Position numbers and translations under genes: made by a program. From assembly GCF_018131015.1 (NCBI RefSeq), contig NZ_JAFCJJ010000004.1, positions 344,076 through 408,075 of the forward strand: 64,000 nt of DNA, read 5' to 3'. The notes beneath the pieces are model-generated. The model saw nothing but the letters and a program-made list of their open reading frames with translations, was not told the DNA's origin and made no database searches. Source of the DNA: Bradyrhizobium diazoefficiens (GTDB taxonomy: Bacteria > Pseudomonadota > Alphaproteobacteria > Rhizobiales > Xanthobacteraceae). Shown here piece by piece: positions 53,439 through 62,726 of the stretch; position 1 is the stretch's first letter, and each line of letters opens with the position of its first letter.

Positions 53439-54818
53439 ATGACGAAGAGTCCAACTTGGATTTCCGACTGGCGCCCCGAAGACGAGGCGTTCTGGAATGC
53501 GGGCGGCAAGGCGGTCGCCCGGCGCAACCTGATCTGGTCGATCGTTGCCGAGCATATCGGCTTCTCGGTGTGGCTGATCTGGAGCATCGTCGCCACCAAG
53601 CTGCCGCAGGCAGGCTTTCATTACAGCACCGACCAGCTGTTCCAGCTCGTGGCGGTGCCCGGCCTGATCGGCGCATTGATGCGCTTTCCTTACACCTTCG
53701 CGGTCACGACTTTCGGCGGCCGCAACTGGACCATTTTCAGCGCGGCGGTGCTGTTCATTCCGACGCTGTCGCTCGCATATTTCGTCGGCCAGCCCGACAC
53801 GCCGTTCTGGCTGATGCTGCTGGTCGCCTCCACCGCCGGCCTCGGCGGCGGCAATTTCGCCTCCAGCATGACCAACATCTCCTTTTTCTTCCCGGACCGG
53901 ATGAAGGGATGGGCGCTCGGCCTCAACGCGGCCGGCGGCAATATCGGCGTCTCCAGCGTGCAGCTCCTGACCCCGATCCTGATGACGCTCGCCATCATCA
54001 ACCTGTTCCAGGCCACGCCCGTCGACGGCATCTTCCTGCAGAATGCCGGGCTGATGTGGGTGCTGCCGATCGCGATCGCGGTGTGCGGGGCGGTGTTCTT
54101 CATGAACAACCTGACCTCGGCCAAATCCTCGATCAGGAACCAGCTTGCCGTGGTCAAGCGCCGGCACACCTGGATCATGGCCTACATCTATATCGGCACG
54201 TTCGGCTCCTTCATCGGCTACTCGGCCGCGTTCCCGCTGCTGCTCAAGACGCAGTTTCCGTCGGTGACGATTTCGATCGCGTTCCTGGGCCCACTGGTCG
54301 GCTCGCTGGCGCGCCCGTTCGGCGGCTGGCTTGCCGACAGGGTCGGCGGCTCCATCATCACGTTCTGGAATTTCATCGTGATGGCGGCGGCCACGGTCGG
54401 GGTGCTCTATTTCGTCGGGCACAAGGACTTCACCGGCTTCCTCACCATGTTCCTGATCCTGTTCGTCACGACGGGCATCGGCAACGGCTCGACCTACCGC
54501 ATGATCCCCTCGATCTTCCGTGAGCAGAACCTGTTCAAGGCGCGCGGCAAGGGTGATGCGGCGCGCAGCGCCGCGCTGAAGACGGCGAGCATCGAGAGCG
54601 GTGCGGCGGTCGGCTTCATCGGTGCGGTCGGCGCCGTCGGCGGCTATCTGATCCCGAGCGGTTTCGGCAAGTCGATCGCACTGACCGGCGGGCCGCAGCT
54701 CGCGCTCGCGATCTATCTCGCCTTCTACGCCTCCTGTCTCGCCCTGACCTGGTGGTTCTATCTGCGTCGCAGCCCGCAAAGCGAGGACGCGCCAGGCCTT
54801 GCCCAGGCGCGCGTCTAG
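53439..54818 (+). CDS. narK: Nitrate/nitrite transporter of the NarK (NNP) family
   Basis: 459-residue MFS permease with twelve helices. Nitrate-family signatures include GGGNFASSMTNISFFFPDRM and GWALGLNAAGGNIGVSSVQL, and near the end GNGSTYRMIPSIFREQ. In Bradyrhizobium japonicum the equivalent protein is described as a nitrate/nitrite antiporter removing nitrite. GGAAGGGA precedes ATG 53439. The haemoglobin gene starts 140 bp later, after a short hairpin element. Confidence 0.93.
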   Translation: MTKSPTWISDWRPEDEAFWNAGGKAVARRNLIWSIVAEHIGFSVWLIWSIVATKLPQAGFHYSTDQLFQLVAVPGLIGALMRFPYTFAVTTFGGRNWTIFSAAVLFIPTLSLAYFVGQPDTPFWLMLLVASTAGLGGGNFASSMTNISFFFPDRMKGWALGLNAAGGNIGVSSVQLLTPILMTLAIINLFQATPVDGIFLQNAGLMWVLPIAIAVCGAVFFMNNLTSAKSSIRNQLAVVKRRHTWIMAYIYIGTFGSFIGYSAAFPLLLKTQFPSVTISIAFLGPLVGSLARPFGGWLADRVGGSIITFWNFIVMAAATVGVLYFVGHKDFTGFLTMFLILFVTTGIGNGSTYRMIPSIFREQNLFKARGKGDAARSAALKTASIESGAAVGFIGAVGAVGGYLIPSGFGKSIALTGGPQLALAIYLAFYASCLALTWWFYLRRSPQSEDAPGLAQARV

Positions 54819-54854
54819 AGCATGCGCCAGGAAAGGCTCTTGGTACGAATCTCG

Positions 54855-54878
54855 CTTCTCCCCGTACGCGGGGAGAAG
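54855..54878. repeat. Hairpin element between narK and the haemoglobin gene
   Basis: CTTCTCCCCG-TACG-CGGGGAGAAG is a perfect 10-bp stem with a TACG tetraloop. Related CTCTCCCCG palindromes occur at 60529-60670 and 63837-63860. It may modulate transcript levels inside the operon. Confidence 0.65.
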
Positions 54879-54958
54879 CATTGCCCGACACGTTTGACCC
54901 ATGAACCTGGTTCGCAACGACGCGCACCAAGGCAAACCGAAACAGGCAGGAGAACATC

Positions 54959-55387
54959 ATGACGCCCGAACAGATCACCCTCGTCCAGCAGAGCTTCGCC
55001 AAGGTCGCGCCGATATCGGAAGCGGCCGCGGTCCTGTTCTACGACCGCCTGTTCGAGGTGGCGCCGTCGGTGCGCGCGATGTTTCCCGAGGACATGACCG
55101 AGCAGCGCAAGAAGCTGATGGGCATGCTCGCCGCCGTCGTCGGCGGCCTGTCGAACCTCGAGACGATCCTTCCCGCGGCGTCCGCGCTCGCCAAGCGTCA
55201 CGTCGCCTATGGCGCCACGGCCGAGCACTACCCCGTGGTCGGCGCGACCTTGCTGTGGACCCTGGAGAAGGGGCTTGGCGAGGCCTGGACGCCCGAACTC
55301 GCGACCGCCTGGACCGACGTTTACGGCGTGCTGTCCGGCTACATGATCTCAGAGGCCTACGGCCCGCGGGCGCAGGCCGCCGAATAG
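54959..55387 (+). CDS. bjgb: Single-domain haemoglobin
   Basis: 142-residue globin without a reductase domain. The core runs from MTPEQITLVQQSFAKV; the proximal His is in AKRHVAYG (about residue 81) and the distal region reads AAVLFYDRLFEVAPSVRAMF. In the B. japonicum narK-bjgb-flp-nasC operon this protein is reported to detoxify NO, with Flp as reductant. GGAGAACATC precedes the ATG. flp follows 10 bp later. Confidence 0.93.
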   Translation: MTPEQITLVQQSFAKVAPISEAAAVLFYDRLFEVAPSVRAMFPEDMTEQRKKLMGMLAAVVGGLSNLETILPAASALAKRHVAYGATAEHYPVVGATLLWTLEKGLGEAWTPELATAWTDVYGVLSGYMISEAYGPRAQAAE

Positions 55388-55397
55388 GAGATGCATC

Positions 55398-56615
55398 GTG
55401 AGTGAACCCCTCGTCATCGTCGGCAACGGTATGGCGGCCGCGCGTCTGGTCGATGAACTCGCCAGGACCGCGCTCGGCCGCTACGCGGTTGCCGTGATCG
55501 GCGAGGAGCCGCGGCTCGCCTACAACCGGGTGCTGCTTTCCTCGGTGCTGGCCGGCGAGACCGGCTCGCACGAGATCGAGCTCCGACCGGCGGACTGGTG
55601 GCGCCATCGCGGCGTCACGGTGCGCTACGGCTATCGCGTCACCGAGATCGACACCGGCCGCCGCGAGCTCAAGATCGAAGGCGAAGAGAGCATGGAATAC
55701 TCCAAGCTCGTGCTGGCGACCGGCTCGACGCCGCTGCGGCTCGGCGTGCCCGGCGCCGATCTCCAGGGCGTGCACACCTTTCGCGACACCCGCGACGTCG
55801 ATCTGCTGTTGACGCTGGCGGCTGCGAAGAAGCGCGTCGTCGTGGTCGGCGGCGGCCTGCTCGGGCTTGAAGCCGCCTATGGCCTTGCGAAAGCCGGCGC
55901 GCCGGTAACGCTCTTGCACCTGATGGACCGGCTGATGGAGCGGCAGCTCGATCTGCCCGCCGCCGATTTGCTCAAGGCTCTGGTCGAACGCAAGGGCATC
56001 CGTGTCATGCTCAACGCCTCGACCGCACGAATTCTTGGCGAGGGCCATGTCGAAGCCGTCGAGCTCGCCGACGGCAGCCGCATCGAAGCCGACGCCGTGA
56101 TCTTCGCCGCCGGCATCAGGCCCAATGTCGCACTGGCCAAGGAAGCGGGTATCCCGGTCAACCGCGGCGTCGTCGTCAACGACGTCATGCAGACAGCGTC
56201 TCCCGACATCTACGCGCTCGGCGAATGCGCCGAGCATCGCGGCACCTGCTATGGCCTGGTCGAGCCCGCCTATGAGCAGGCGCGCGTGCTGGCGCGGCAT
56301 CTCGCCGGCCGGAGCGCGGCCTATCAGGGCAGCGTGGTCTCGACCAATCTGAAGGTCTCCGGCGTCAGCGTGTTCTCGGCCGGCGACTTCATCGGTACCG
56401 AGGGCAGCGAGAGCCTCGTGCTGTCAGACCGCAGGCGCGGCACCTACAAGAAGCTCGTGATCGCGGATGGCCGGCTCACCGGCGCGGTGCTGATCGGCGA
56501 TACGATCGACGCGCTCTGGTATCTCGAGCTGATCCGCAATCGCGACAAGGTGGCGGCGATCCGCGCCGACATGATGTTCGGTCGCGCGCTCGCGCAGCCC
56601 CCCAAAGCGGCTTGA
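55398..56615 (+). CDS. flp: FAD-dependent NAD(P)H oxidoreductase of nitrate assimilation
   Basis: 405 residues. FAD loop VGNGMAAARLVDELA near the N-terminus, NAD(P)H loop VVVGGGLLGLEAAYGL at about residues 148-163, and the late FAD segment SPDIYALGECAEH. It resembles the N-terminal half of NirB and rubredoxin reductases. It is expected to supply electrons to NasC and to the haemoglobin. GTG 55398 follows AGGAG. nasC starts 15 bp after its stop. Confidence 0.92.
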   Translation: MSEPLVIVGNGMAAARLVDELARTALGRYAVAVIGEEPRLAYNRVLLSSVLAGETGSHEIELRPADWWRHRGVTVRYGYRVTEIDTGRRELKIEGEESMEYSKLVLATGSTPLRLGVPGADLQGVHTFRDTRDVDLLLTLAAAKKRVVVVGGGLLGLEAAYGLAKAGAPVTLLHLMDRLMERQLDLPAADLLKALVERKGIRVMLNASTARILGEGHVEAVELADGSRIEADAVIFAAGIRPNVALAKEAGIPVNRGVVVNDVMQTASPDIYALGECAEHRGTCYGLVEPAYEQARVLARHLAGRSAAYQGSVVSTNLKVSGVSVFSAGDFIGTEGSESLVLSDRRRGTYKKLVIADGRLTGAVLIGDTIDALWYLELIRNRDKVAAIRADMMFGRALAQPPKAA

Positions 56616-56630
56616 TGAGGGCGGCTGGCA

Positions 56631-59336
56631 ATGACGGCGATCGACCCCAACCTGCGCACAACGAAGACGACCTGCCCCTATTGCGGTGTCGGCTGCGGCG
56701 TGCTGGCGACGCCCGATGGTGCGGGCGGGGCGGCGATCGCAGGCGATCCCGATCATCCCGCCAATTTCGGCCGGCTGTGCTCGAAGGGCTCGGCGCTCGG
56801 CGAGACCGTCGGGCTGGAGAGCCGGCTGCTCTATCCGATGATCCGCTGCAGGAACGTGCTGGAGCGCGTCGCCTGGAGCGATGCGCTCGACCACGTCGCC
56901 CACCGCATGCAGCACATCGTCGCGCGCGACGGCGCCGACGCGGTCGCGTTCTATCTCTCCGGCCAGCTCCTGACCGAGGATTACTACGTCGCCAACAAGC
57001 TGATGAAGGGCTTTGTCGGCACCGCCAATGTCGACACCAATTCGCGGCTCTGCATGTCGTCCTCCGTCGCTGGCCACCGCCGCGCCTTCGGCGCCGACAC
57101 GGTGCCCGGCTGTTATGAGGATCTCGACCAGGCCGATCTGCTCGTTTTCGTGGGCTCGAACGCCGCCTGGTGCCACCCCGTGCTGTTCCAGCGCATGCTC
57201 AGGAACCGGCAGGAGCGCGGCGCGCGCATGATCGTGATCGACCCGCGCCGCACCGATACCGCGGGCGACGTCGACCTGTTCCTCGGCCTCAAGCCCGGCA
57301 CCGACACCGCGCTGTTCTCCGGCCTGTTCGTCCATCTCGCCGACAGCAGCGCGCTGGACCAGGACTACATCGCGCAGAACACCAGCGGATTCGACGACGC
57401 GCTGGCCCGCGCCCGCAGCATCGCCGGCAGCGTCACCGCCACCGCGCTTGCCACCGGCCTCACCGAGCAGGACGTCGCGGCCTTCTTCAAGATGTTCCGC
57501 GACACGCCGCGCACCGTCACGCTCTATTCGCAGGGCGTCAACCAGTCGGCGCAGGGCACCGACAAGGTCAATGCGATCCTGAACTGCCATCTCGCTACGG
57601 GACGCATCGGCAAGCCCGGTTCTTCGCCGTTCTCGCTCACCGGCCAGCCCAATGCGATGGGCGGCCGCGAGGTCGGCGGGCTCGCCAACCAGCTCGCCGC
57701 GCACATGAATTTTACGCCACCCGACATCGACCGTGTCCGGCGGTTCTGGAAGGCGCCGCGCATCGCCACCCATGAGGGATTGAAGGCGGTGCAGTTGTTC
57801 GAGGCGATCAACCGCGGCGAGGTCAAGGCGTTGTGGGTGATGGGCACCAATCCGGCGGTCTCGCTGCCCGATGCGGACGTCGTGCGCGAGGCGCTGAAGA
57901 AGCTCGAGCTGTTCGTCGTGTCCGAGAACGTGCTCGCCAACGACACGGTCGCGGCCGGGCCGCATGTGCTGCTGCCGGCGCTGGCCTGGGGCGAGAAGTC
58001 GGGCACCGTGACCAATTCGGAGCGGCGCATCTCGCGGCAGCGTGCGTTCCTGCCTGCGCCGGGCGAGGCGCGGCCGGACTGGTGGATCCTGAGCGAGATC
58101 GCCAGGCGCCTCGGCTTCGGCGACAGCTTCAACTACACGTCCGCCGCCGACATCTTTCGCGAGCATGCCGCGCTCTCGGCTTTCGAGAACAACGGCAGCC
58201 GCGATTTCGACATCGGCGCGCTGACCGCGCTGACCGACGAAGCCTTCGATGCCTTGACGCCGGTGCAATGGCCCGCGCGCGAAGGCGAGGCGCCGGTCGA
58301 GCGCTTTTTCGCGGATGGCGGCTTCTTCACCAATGACGGCAAGGGCCGCTTCGTCGCGCCGGAAGTGCCGGTGCTGCGCAGCGAGACCGGTCCGTCGCGG
58401 CCCCTGCGCCTCAACACCGGGCGCATCCGCGACCAGTGGCACACCATGACCCGCACGGGTCTCAGTCAGCGGCTCGGCGCGCATCTGCCCGAGCCGTTCG
58501 TCGAGATCCATCCCGACGATGCCGGCAGATACGGCATCACCGACGACAGTTTTGCCCGCGTCACCACCGATTACGGGACCTGCATCCTGAAGGCCGTCGT
58601 CAGCGAGCGGCAGCAGCGCGGCACGCTGTTCGCGCCGATCCACTGGAGCGCCGAGAACGCCGCGCAGGGCCGTGTCGGCGCGCTGGTGGCGCCGTTCACC
58701 GATCCGTTCTCGGGCCAGCCGGAATCGAAGGCGACCCCGGCCGCGATCGCTCCTTACGAATACGTCTTCCGCGGCTTCGCGCTGTCGCGCAAGCCGCTCG
58801 ACCTGCCGCAGAACCTGTTGTGGACCCGCGTCACGGTCGCCGGCGGCTTCGGCTATCTGTTCGCAGACAATGCCGATCTTTCGCGCTGGCCGGCCTGGCT
58901 CGAGGGCATCGCGGGTGAGGACGTCGCCGAATATCGCGATGTCGCCGGCGGCGTGTTTCGCGCGGCATCGTTCGCCGGCGATCGCATCGAGACCTGCCTG
59001 TTCCTCGGCCCGGCCCATGATGCCGGCGACTGGGAGGTGGTCAGAACCGTGTTCGCCGCCGACCGCGTCACCGACAAGCAGCGCCGCTGGCTGCTGTCCG
59101 GCAAGTCCGGAGAAGGCGCCGCCACAACCGGCCCGATCGTCTGCGCCTGCTTCGGCGTCGGCCGCGGCACCATTTGCGACAGTATCGCCGCCGGCGCCTG
59201 CACGACGGCCGAAATCGGCGCCAAGCTCAAGGCCGGCACCAATTGCGGCTCCTGCATCCCCGAGCTGAAGCGCCTGATCGCGACGACGGAGGCTGCGCCT
59301 GCGCAGCCGGCCAAGGTCGCGGGCGCGGCGGGGTAG
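56631..59336 (+). CDS. nasC: Assimilatory nitrate reductase catalytic subunit
   Basis: 901-residue molybdenum bis-MGD enzyme reducing nitrate to nitrite in the cytoplasm. N-terminal [4Fe-4S] ligands are C15, C18, C22 and C50 (CPYCGVGC ... GRLCSKGS). The molybdopterin domain includes TVPGCYEDLDQADLLVFVGS and NTGRIRDQWHTMTRTGLS. A BFD-like [2Fe-2S] domain ends it (CACFGVG near 838-844 and NCGSC near 872-875), as in NasA-type reductases. Electrons likely come from Flp. No nitrite reductase gene follows. Confidence 0.94.
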   Translation: MTAIDPNLRTTKTTCPYCGVGCGVLATPDGAGGAAIAGDPDHPANFGRLCSKGSALGETVGLESRLLYPMIRCRNVLERVAWSDALDHVAHRMQHIVARDGADAVAFYLSGQLLTEDYYVANKLMKGFVGTANVDTNSRLCMSSSVAGHRRAFGADTVPGCYEDLDQADLLVFVGSNAAWCHPVLFQRMLRNRQERGARMIVIDPRRTDTAGDVDLFLGLKPGTDTALFSGLFVHLADSSALDQDYIAQNTSGFDDALARARSIAGSVTATALATGLTEQDVAAFFKMFRDTPRTVTLYSQGVNQSAQGTDKVNAILNCHLATGRIGKPGSSPFSLTGQPNAMGGREVGGLANQLAAHMNFTPPDIDRVRRFWKAPRIATHEGLKAVQLFEAINRGEVKALWVMGTNPAVSLPDADVVREALKKLELFVVSENVLANDTVAAGPHVLLPALAWGEKSGTVTNSERRISRQRAFLPAPGEARPDWWILSEIARRLGFGDSFNYTSAADIFREHAALSAFENNGSRDFDIGALTALTDEAFDALTPVQWPAREGEAPVERFFADGGFFTNDGKGRFVAPEVPVLRSETGPSRPLRLNTGRIRDQWHTMTRTGLSQRLGAHLPEPFVEIHPDDAGRYGITDDSFARVTTDYGTCILKAVVSERQQRGTLFAPIHWSAENAAQGRVGALVAPFTDPFSGQPESKATPAAIAPYEYVFRGFALSRKPLDLPQNLLWTRVTVAGGFGYLFADNADLSRWPAWLEGIAGEDVAEYRDVAGGVFRAASFAGDRIETCLFLGPAHDAGDWEVVRTVFAADRVTDKQRRWLLSGKSGEGAATTGPIVCACFGVGRGTICDSIAAGACTTAEIGAKLKAGTNCGSCIPELKRLIATTEAAPAQPAKVAGAAG

Positions 59337-59344
59337 GGCTCTTT

Positions 59345-59500
59345 CCAAGACTGCGGGACGGTCTCGTGCCCCGGACGCCGCGCAGCTCGTAGCGGTGCGC
59401 TGCAGAGCCGGGGCCCATCTGAGAGCGGAGCGTTCGGCCGTCTGGGTCCCGGCGCTGCGCAGCAGCGTTTCACGCTGCAGCGCGTCCGGGACACGAGAGT
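59345..59500. repeat. Dispersed intergenic repeat copy after nasC
   Basis: GC-rich non-coding stretch with CTCGTGCCCCGGACGC, GCCGGGGCCCAT, CTGGGTCCCGG and a terminal CGTCCGGGACACGAG. The wording resembles, in part inverted, the element at 16258-16405. It is the common Bradyrhizobium-type intergenic repeat and holds no gene. Confidence 0.6.
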
Positions 59501-59593
59501 GGCGTGGACGCAGCCTTGCCTCCGCGCAATCGACGCGCCCGCCATTGTGCCCTATGCTGCCGCACCTTCCCCGTCAGCACGCCAAAAACAACA

Positions 59594-60493
59594 ATGATGT
59601 ACCTGGAAACGCTGCCACGCCTGATCGAGACCAGGATTTTCTCCGCCATGCCCGACAGGTTCCGCCGCAAGGGCGTGCGGACCGACTGGGCCGACGCCAA
59701 CCGGCCGGGCGTTGCGACCGACAGTTTTATCGAAGGCCCGTCGTTCGACCGGGACGGCAACCTCTACATCGTCGACATTCCCTTCGGCCGCATCTTCCGC
59801 ATCGCCCCTGACGGCGAGTGGTCGCAGGTGATCGAATATGAAGGCTGGCCGAACGGGCTGAAGATTGCCGCCGACGGCCGTATCCTCGTCGCCGACTACA
59901 TGCACGGCATCATGGAACTCGACGCCAAAGCCGGGCGCATCACGCCGGTCCTGACCGCGCGCAATTCAGAATCCTTTCGCGGCTGCAACGATCTGCATCT
60001 CGCCGCGAGCGGCGACATCTATTTCACCGACCAGGGCCAGACCGGCCTGCACGATCCCACCGGCCGCGTCTATCGCCTCGCGCCAAACGGCCGGCTCGAC
60101 TGCCTGATCGACACCGGCATCAGCCCCAATGGCCTCGTGCTCGATCCCACCGAGCGCGTGCTGTTCGTCGCCATGACGCGCGACAATTCGGTGTGGCGGC
60201 TGCCGTTCATGAAGGACGGCAGCGTATCCAAGGTCGGCCGCTTCTGCTCGCTGTTCGGCACCAGCGGTCCCGACGGGCTGACCATGGACGCGCGCGGCCG
60301 CCTGTTCGTCGGCCATGCCTCGCTCGGCCATGTCTTCGTGTTTGCGCCCAACGGCGAGATGATCGCTCGGATCAAGTCCTGCGCCGGGCCGAACTGCACC
60401 AATGTCGCGATCGGCGGCGCCGCCAAGGACCGGCTCTACATCACGGAGTCCGCGACCGGCAGCGTGCTGGTGGCGGATATCAGTGAACTCTAG
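59594..60493 (+). CDS. SMP-30/gluconolactonase family protein
   Basis: 299-residue six-bladed beta-propeller. Seen: EGPSFDRDGNLYIVDIPFGR (metal-binding Glu), GCNDLHLAASGDIYFTDQG (Asn/Asp ligands), and SPNGLVLDPTERVLFVAMTR. It hydrolyses a lactone, probably a sugar-acid lactone. Two adjacent ATGs (59594, 59597) are possible starts. No signal peptide is seen. Followed by a repeat region and an aldo/keto reductase gene. Confidence 0.85.
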   Translation: MMYLETLPRLIETRIFSAMPDRFRRKGVRTDWADANRPGVATDSFIEGPSFDRDGNLYIVDIPFGRIFRIAPDGEWSQVIEYEGWPNGLKIAADGRILVADYMHGIMELDAKAGRITPVLTARNSESFRGCNDLHLAASGDIYFTDQGQTGLHDPTGRVYRLAPNGRLDCLIDTGISPNGLVLDPTERVLFVAMTRDNSVWRLPFMKDGSVSKVGRFCSLFGTSGPDGLTMDARGRLFVGHASLGHVFVFAPNGEMIARIKSCAGPNCTNVAIGGAAKDRLYITESATGSVLVADISEL

Positions 60494-60528
60494 CGCGCAA
60501 CGAAGGTTGAGCAGAAGGGCGTGCCTTC

Positions 60529-60670
60529 GCCTCTCCCCGCTTGCGGGGAGAGGCCGCAATTGCGCGAAGCGCAAGTGCGGGCGAGGGGAGCCTCCGCGGG
60601 TCCAACTGCCAGCGTTGTTGCGGAAGCAGCCCCTCACCCCGACCCTCTCCCCGTAAGAACGGGGAGAGGG
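60529..60670. repeat. Cluster of CTCTCCCC palindromes
   Basis: Two hairpins: GCCTCTCCCCGC with GCGGGGAGAGGC (60529-60554) and CCCTCTCCCCG with CGGGGAGAGGG (60643-60670). They flank GC-rich filler. Related elements occur at 54855-54878 and 63837-63860. It fills the gap before the aldo/keto reductase gene. Confidence 0.7.
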
Positions 60671-60698
60671 AGAAGAGGCAGCGGAGATCGGAGCAGAT

Positions 60699-61538
60699 AT
60701 GAAATCGAATCCCTTCGGCAAGACCGGCGCAAACGTGTCCGTCATCGGGCAGGGCACCTGGTATCTCGACCATGGCGATCGCAAGCGCGCGATCGCGGCG
60801 CTTCAGCGCGGGCTCGATCTCGGCATGACCCATATCGACACCGCCGAGATGTACGGCGATGCCGAGCTCGTCGTTGCCGATGCGATCGCGCCGCGGCGCG
60901 ACGAGGTGTTCCTGGTCTCGAAGGTGCTGCCGAGCAACGCCTCGCGCCGCGGCACCATCACGGCCTGCGAGCGCTCGCTGAAGCGGCTGAAGACCGACCG
61001 GCTCGACTGCTATCTCCTGCACTGGCGCGGCTCCTATCCGCTGGAAGACACGGTTGCCGCGTTCGAGGATCTGGTGCAGGCCGGCAAGATCAAGTCCTGG
61101 GGCGTCTCCAATTTCGACGCTGATGATCTCGACGAGATTCTCGACGTCGCCGGCGAAGGCCGGATCGCCTGCAACCAGGTGCTCTATCATCTGAAGGAGC
61201 GTGCGATCGAGCATGCGGTGATCCCCTGGTGCGAGCGCCACGGCGTCGCGGTTGTGGCCTATTCGCCGTTCGGGCACGACGATTTCCCCGCCAGCAACAG
61301 CAAAGGCGGCGCCGTGCTGGCGCGCATCGCGGAGGCGCGCCGCGCCACGCCGCGCCAGGTCGCGCTGAGCTTCCTCACCCGTACGACTACGGTGTTCGCG
61401 ATCCCGAAGGCATCGTCCGCGGAACATGCCGGTGAAAATGCGGGCGCGGGCGATCTCGTGCTGACGAAAGACGAGATTGCGGCGCTGGATGCGGCGTTTC
61501 CGCGCGGGCCCAAGCCGCGCGGCCTGCCCATGTTGTAG
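60699..61538 (+). CDS. Aldo/keto reductase
   Basis: 279-residue AKR barrel. The catalytic tetrad is visible: Asp and Tyr in DTAEMYGDAELV, Lys in VFLVSKVLPSNA, His in CYLLHWRGSYP. The segment WGVSNFDADDLDEILDV and a late IPKASSAEHAGENAG (NADPH site) are typical. Substrate not predictable; the neighbouring lactonase may suggest sugar metabolism. A GAGGCAGCGGAG stretch supplies the ribosome site. Confidence 0.88.
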   Translation: MKSNPFGKTGANVSVIGQGTWYLDHGDRKRAIAALQRGLDLGMTHIDTAEMYGDAELVVADAIAPRRDEVFLVSKVLPSNASRRGTITACERSLKRLKTDRLDCYLLHWRGSYPLEDTVAAFEDLVQAGKIKSWGVSNFDADDLDEILDVAGEGRIACNQVLYHLKERAIEHAVIPWCERHGVAVVAYSPFGHDDFPASNSKGGAVLARIAEARRATPRQVALSFLTRTTTVFAIPKASSAEHAGENAGAGDLVLTKDEIAALDAAFPRGPKPRGLPML

Positions 61539-61679
61539 TGCACAAACCCCTATTATTAATGGAGTATTGACGCGCGCGGACGTCAGCGCATATCGGCATC
61601 CTGTTTTCGGAAGTTGTGAACGCGGCGGAATTGTCGTTTTTTACGATCGTTCCCGATTCGCCATTCCCAGGTTCCAGCC

Positions 61680-62666
61680 GTGACCCCGCCACCCGCCGCA
61701 GCCGCAAGGCTCGACAGTATTTCCATGCCCGTGCCCGAGAAGAAGCAGGCGGCCCGCCGCGCGCCTGCGCGCGTCGATCATCCCTTCAAGGGCATTGCGC
61801 TGGTGCTGCTGTCGACGATCTTCCTCGGCTGCTCCGACGTCACCGCAAAATATCTCTCGACGAGCCTGCCCTCGATCGAGATCACCTGGATCCGCTTCGT
61901 CACCTTCGCGCTGATGTTCACGCCGGTGATGCTGCCGGGCTCGCCGCTGCACGCGATGCGCACCGAGCGGCTCGGCCTGCAGCTGATGCGCGGCGTTGCA
62001 CTGCTCGGCTCCTCGCTGTTCTTCATCACCGGCCTGGCTTTCCTTCCCATCGCGGAGGCCTCCGCCACCGGCTTCGTCTCGCCGTTGTTCGTCACGGCAC
62101 TCTCGATCGTCTTCCTGAGCGAGAAGGTCGGCATGCGCCGCTGGATTGCCACTGCGGTCGGCCTGTTCGGTGTCCTGATCATCCTGCGGCCGGGCTCGAG
62201 CGCATTTCACGCCGCCGCCTTCTTCCCGATCGTCTCGGCGTTCTGCTGGGCGGCCGCGTTGATCCTGACGCGCATGATGAGCGGGCGTGAGGCCGTCCTC
62301 ACCACGATGGCCTATTCGGCGCTGACCGGCGTTGCGATCCTGACGATGATGGTGCCGTTCGTCTGGGTGACGCCGAGTTGGACCGCGATCGGGCTCGGCA
62401 TCGTGATCGGCGTCTTCTCCACCGTCGGCCAGTGGATCATCGTGCTCGCCTATCGCTACGGCGATGCCTCGGTGCTGGCGCCGTTCTCCTACACGCAGCT
62501 CTTGTGGGTCAGCATTCTCGGCTTCTTCCTGTTCACCGAGGTGCCGGACGTCTGGACCGTGACCGGCGCGGCCTTCATCGTCGCCAGCGGCCTCTACATC
62601 GCCCATCGCGAGCGCATCCGCCGCGCCCAGCTCCTGGTGCTGGAAGAGCGTTCGCCGAACGCCTGA
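61680..62666 (+). CDS. EamA/DMT-family permease
   Basis: 328 residues with ten helices in two EamA repeats; first repeat helix ALVLLSTIFLGCSDVTAKYL, repeat 2 beginning FPIVSAFCWAAALILTRMMS. A 38-residue basic cytoplasmic N-terminus precedes it, so the ATG at 61725 (MPVPEKKQAA) is an alternative start to GTG 61680. It exports metabolites or amino acids; substrate unknown. Confidence 0.85.
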   Translation: MTPPPAAAARLDSISMPVPEKKQAARRAPARVDHPFKGIALVLLSTIFLGCSDVTAKYLSTSLPSIEITWIRFVTFALMFTPVMLPGSPLHAMRTERLGLQLMRGVALLGSSLFFITGLAFLPIAEASATGFVSPLFVTALSIVFLSEKVGMRRWIATAVGLFGVLIILRPGSSAFHAAAFFPIVSAFCWAAALILTRMMSGREAVLTTMAYSALTGVAILTMMVPFVWVTPSWTAIGLGIVIGVFSTVGQWIIVLAYRYGDASVLAPFSYTQLLWVSILGFFLFTEVPDVWTVTGAAFIVASGLYIAHRERIRRAQLLVLEERSPNA

Positions 62667-62726
62667 CGCAATACGCTCGGGGGCGGCCCTGTGCTATCAA
62701 CGGCTCCAACAACAGGGAGGAGCCGG

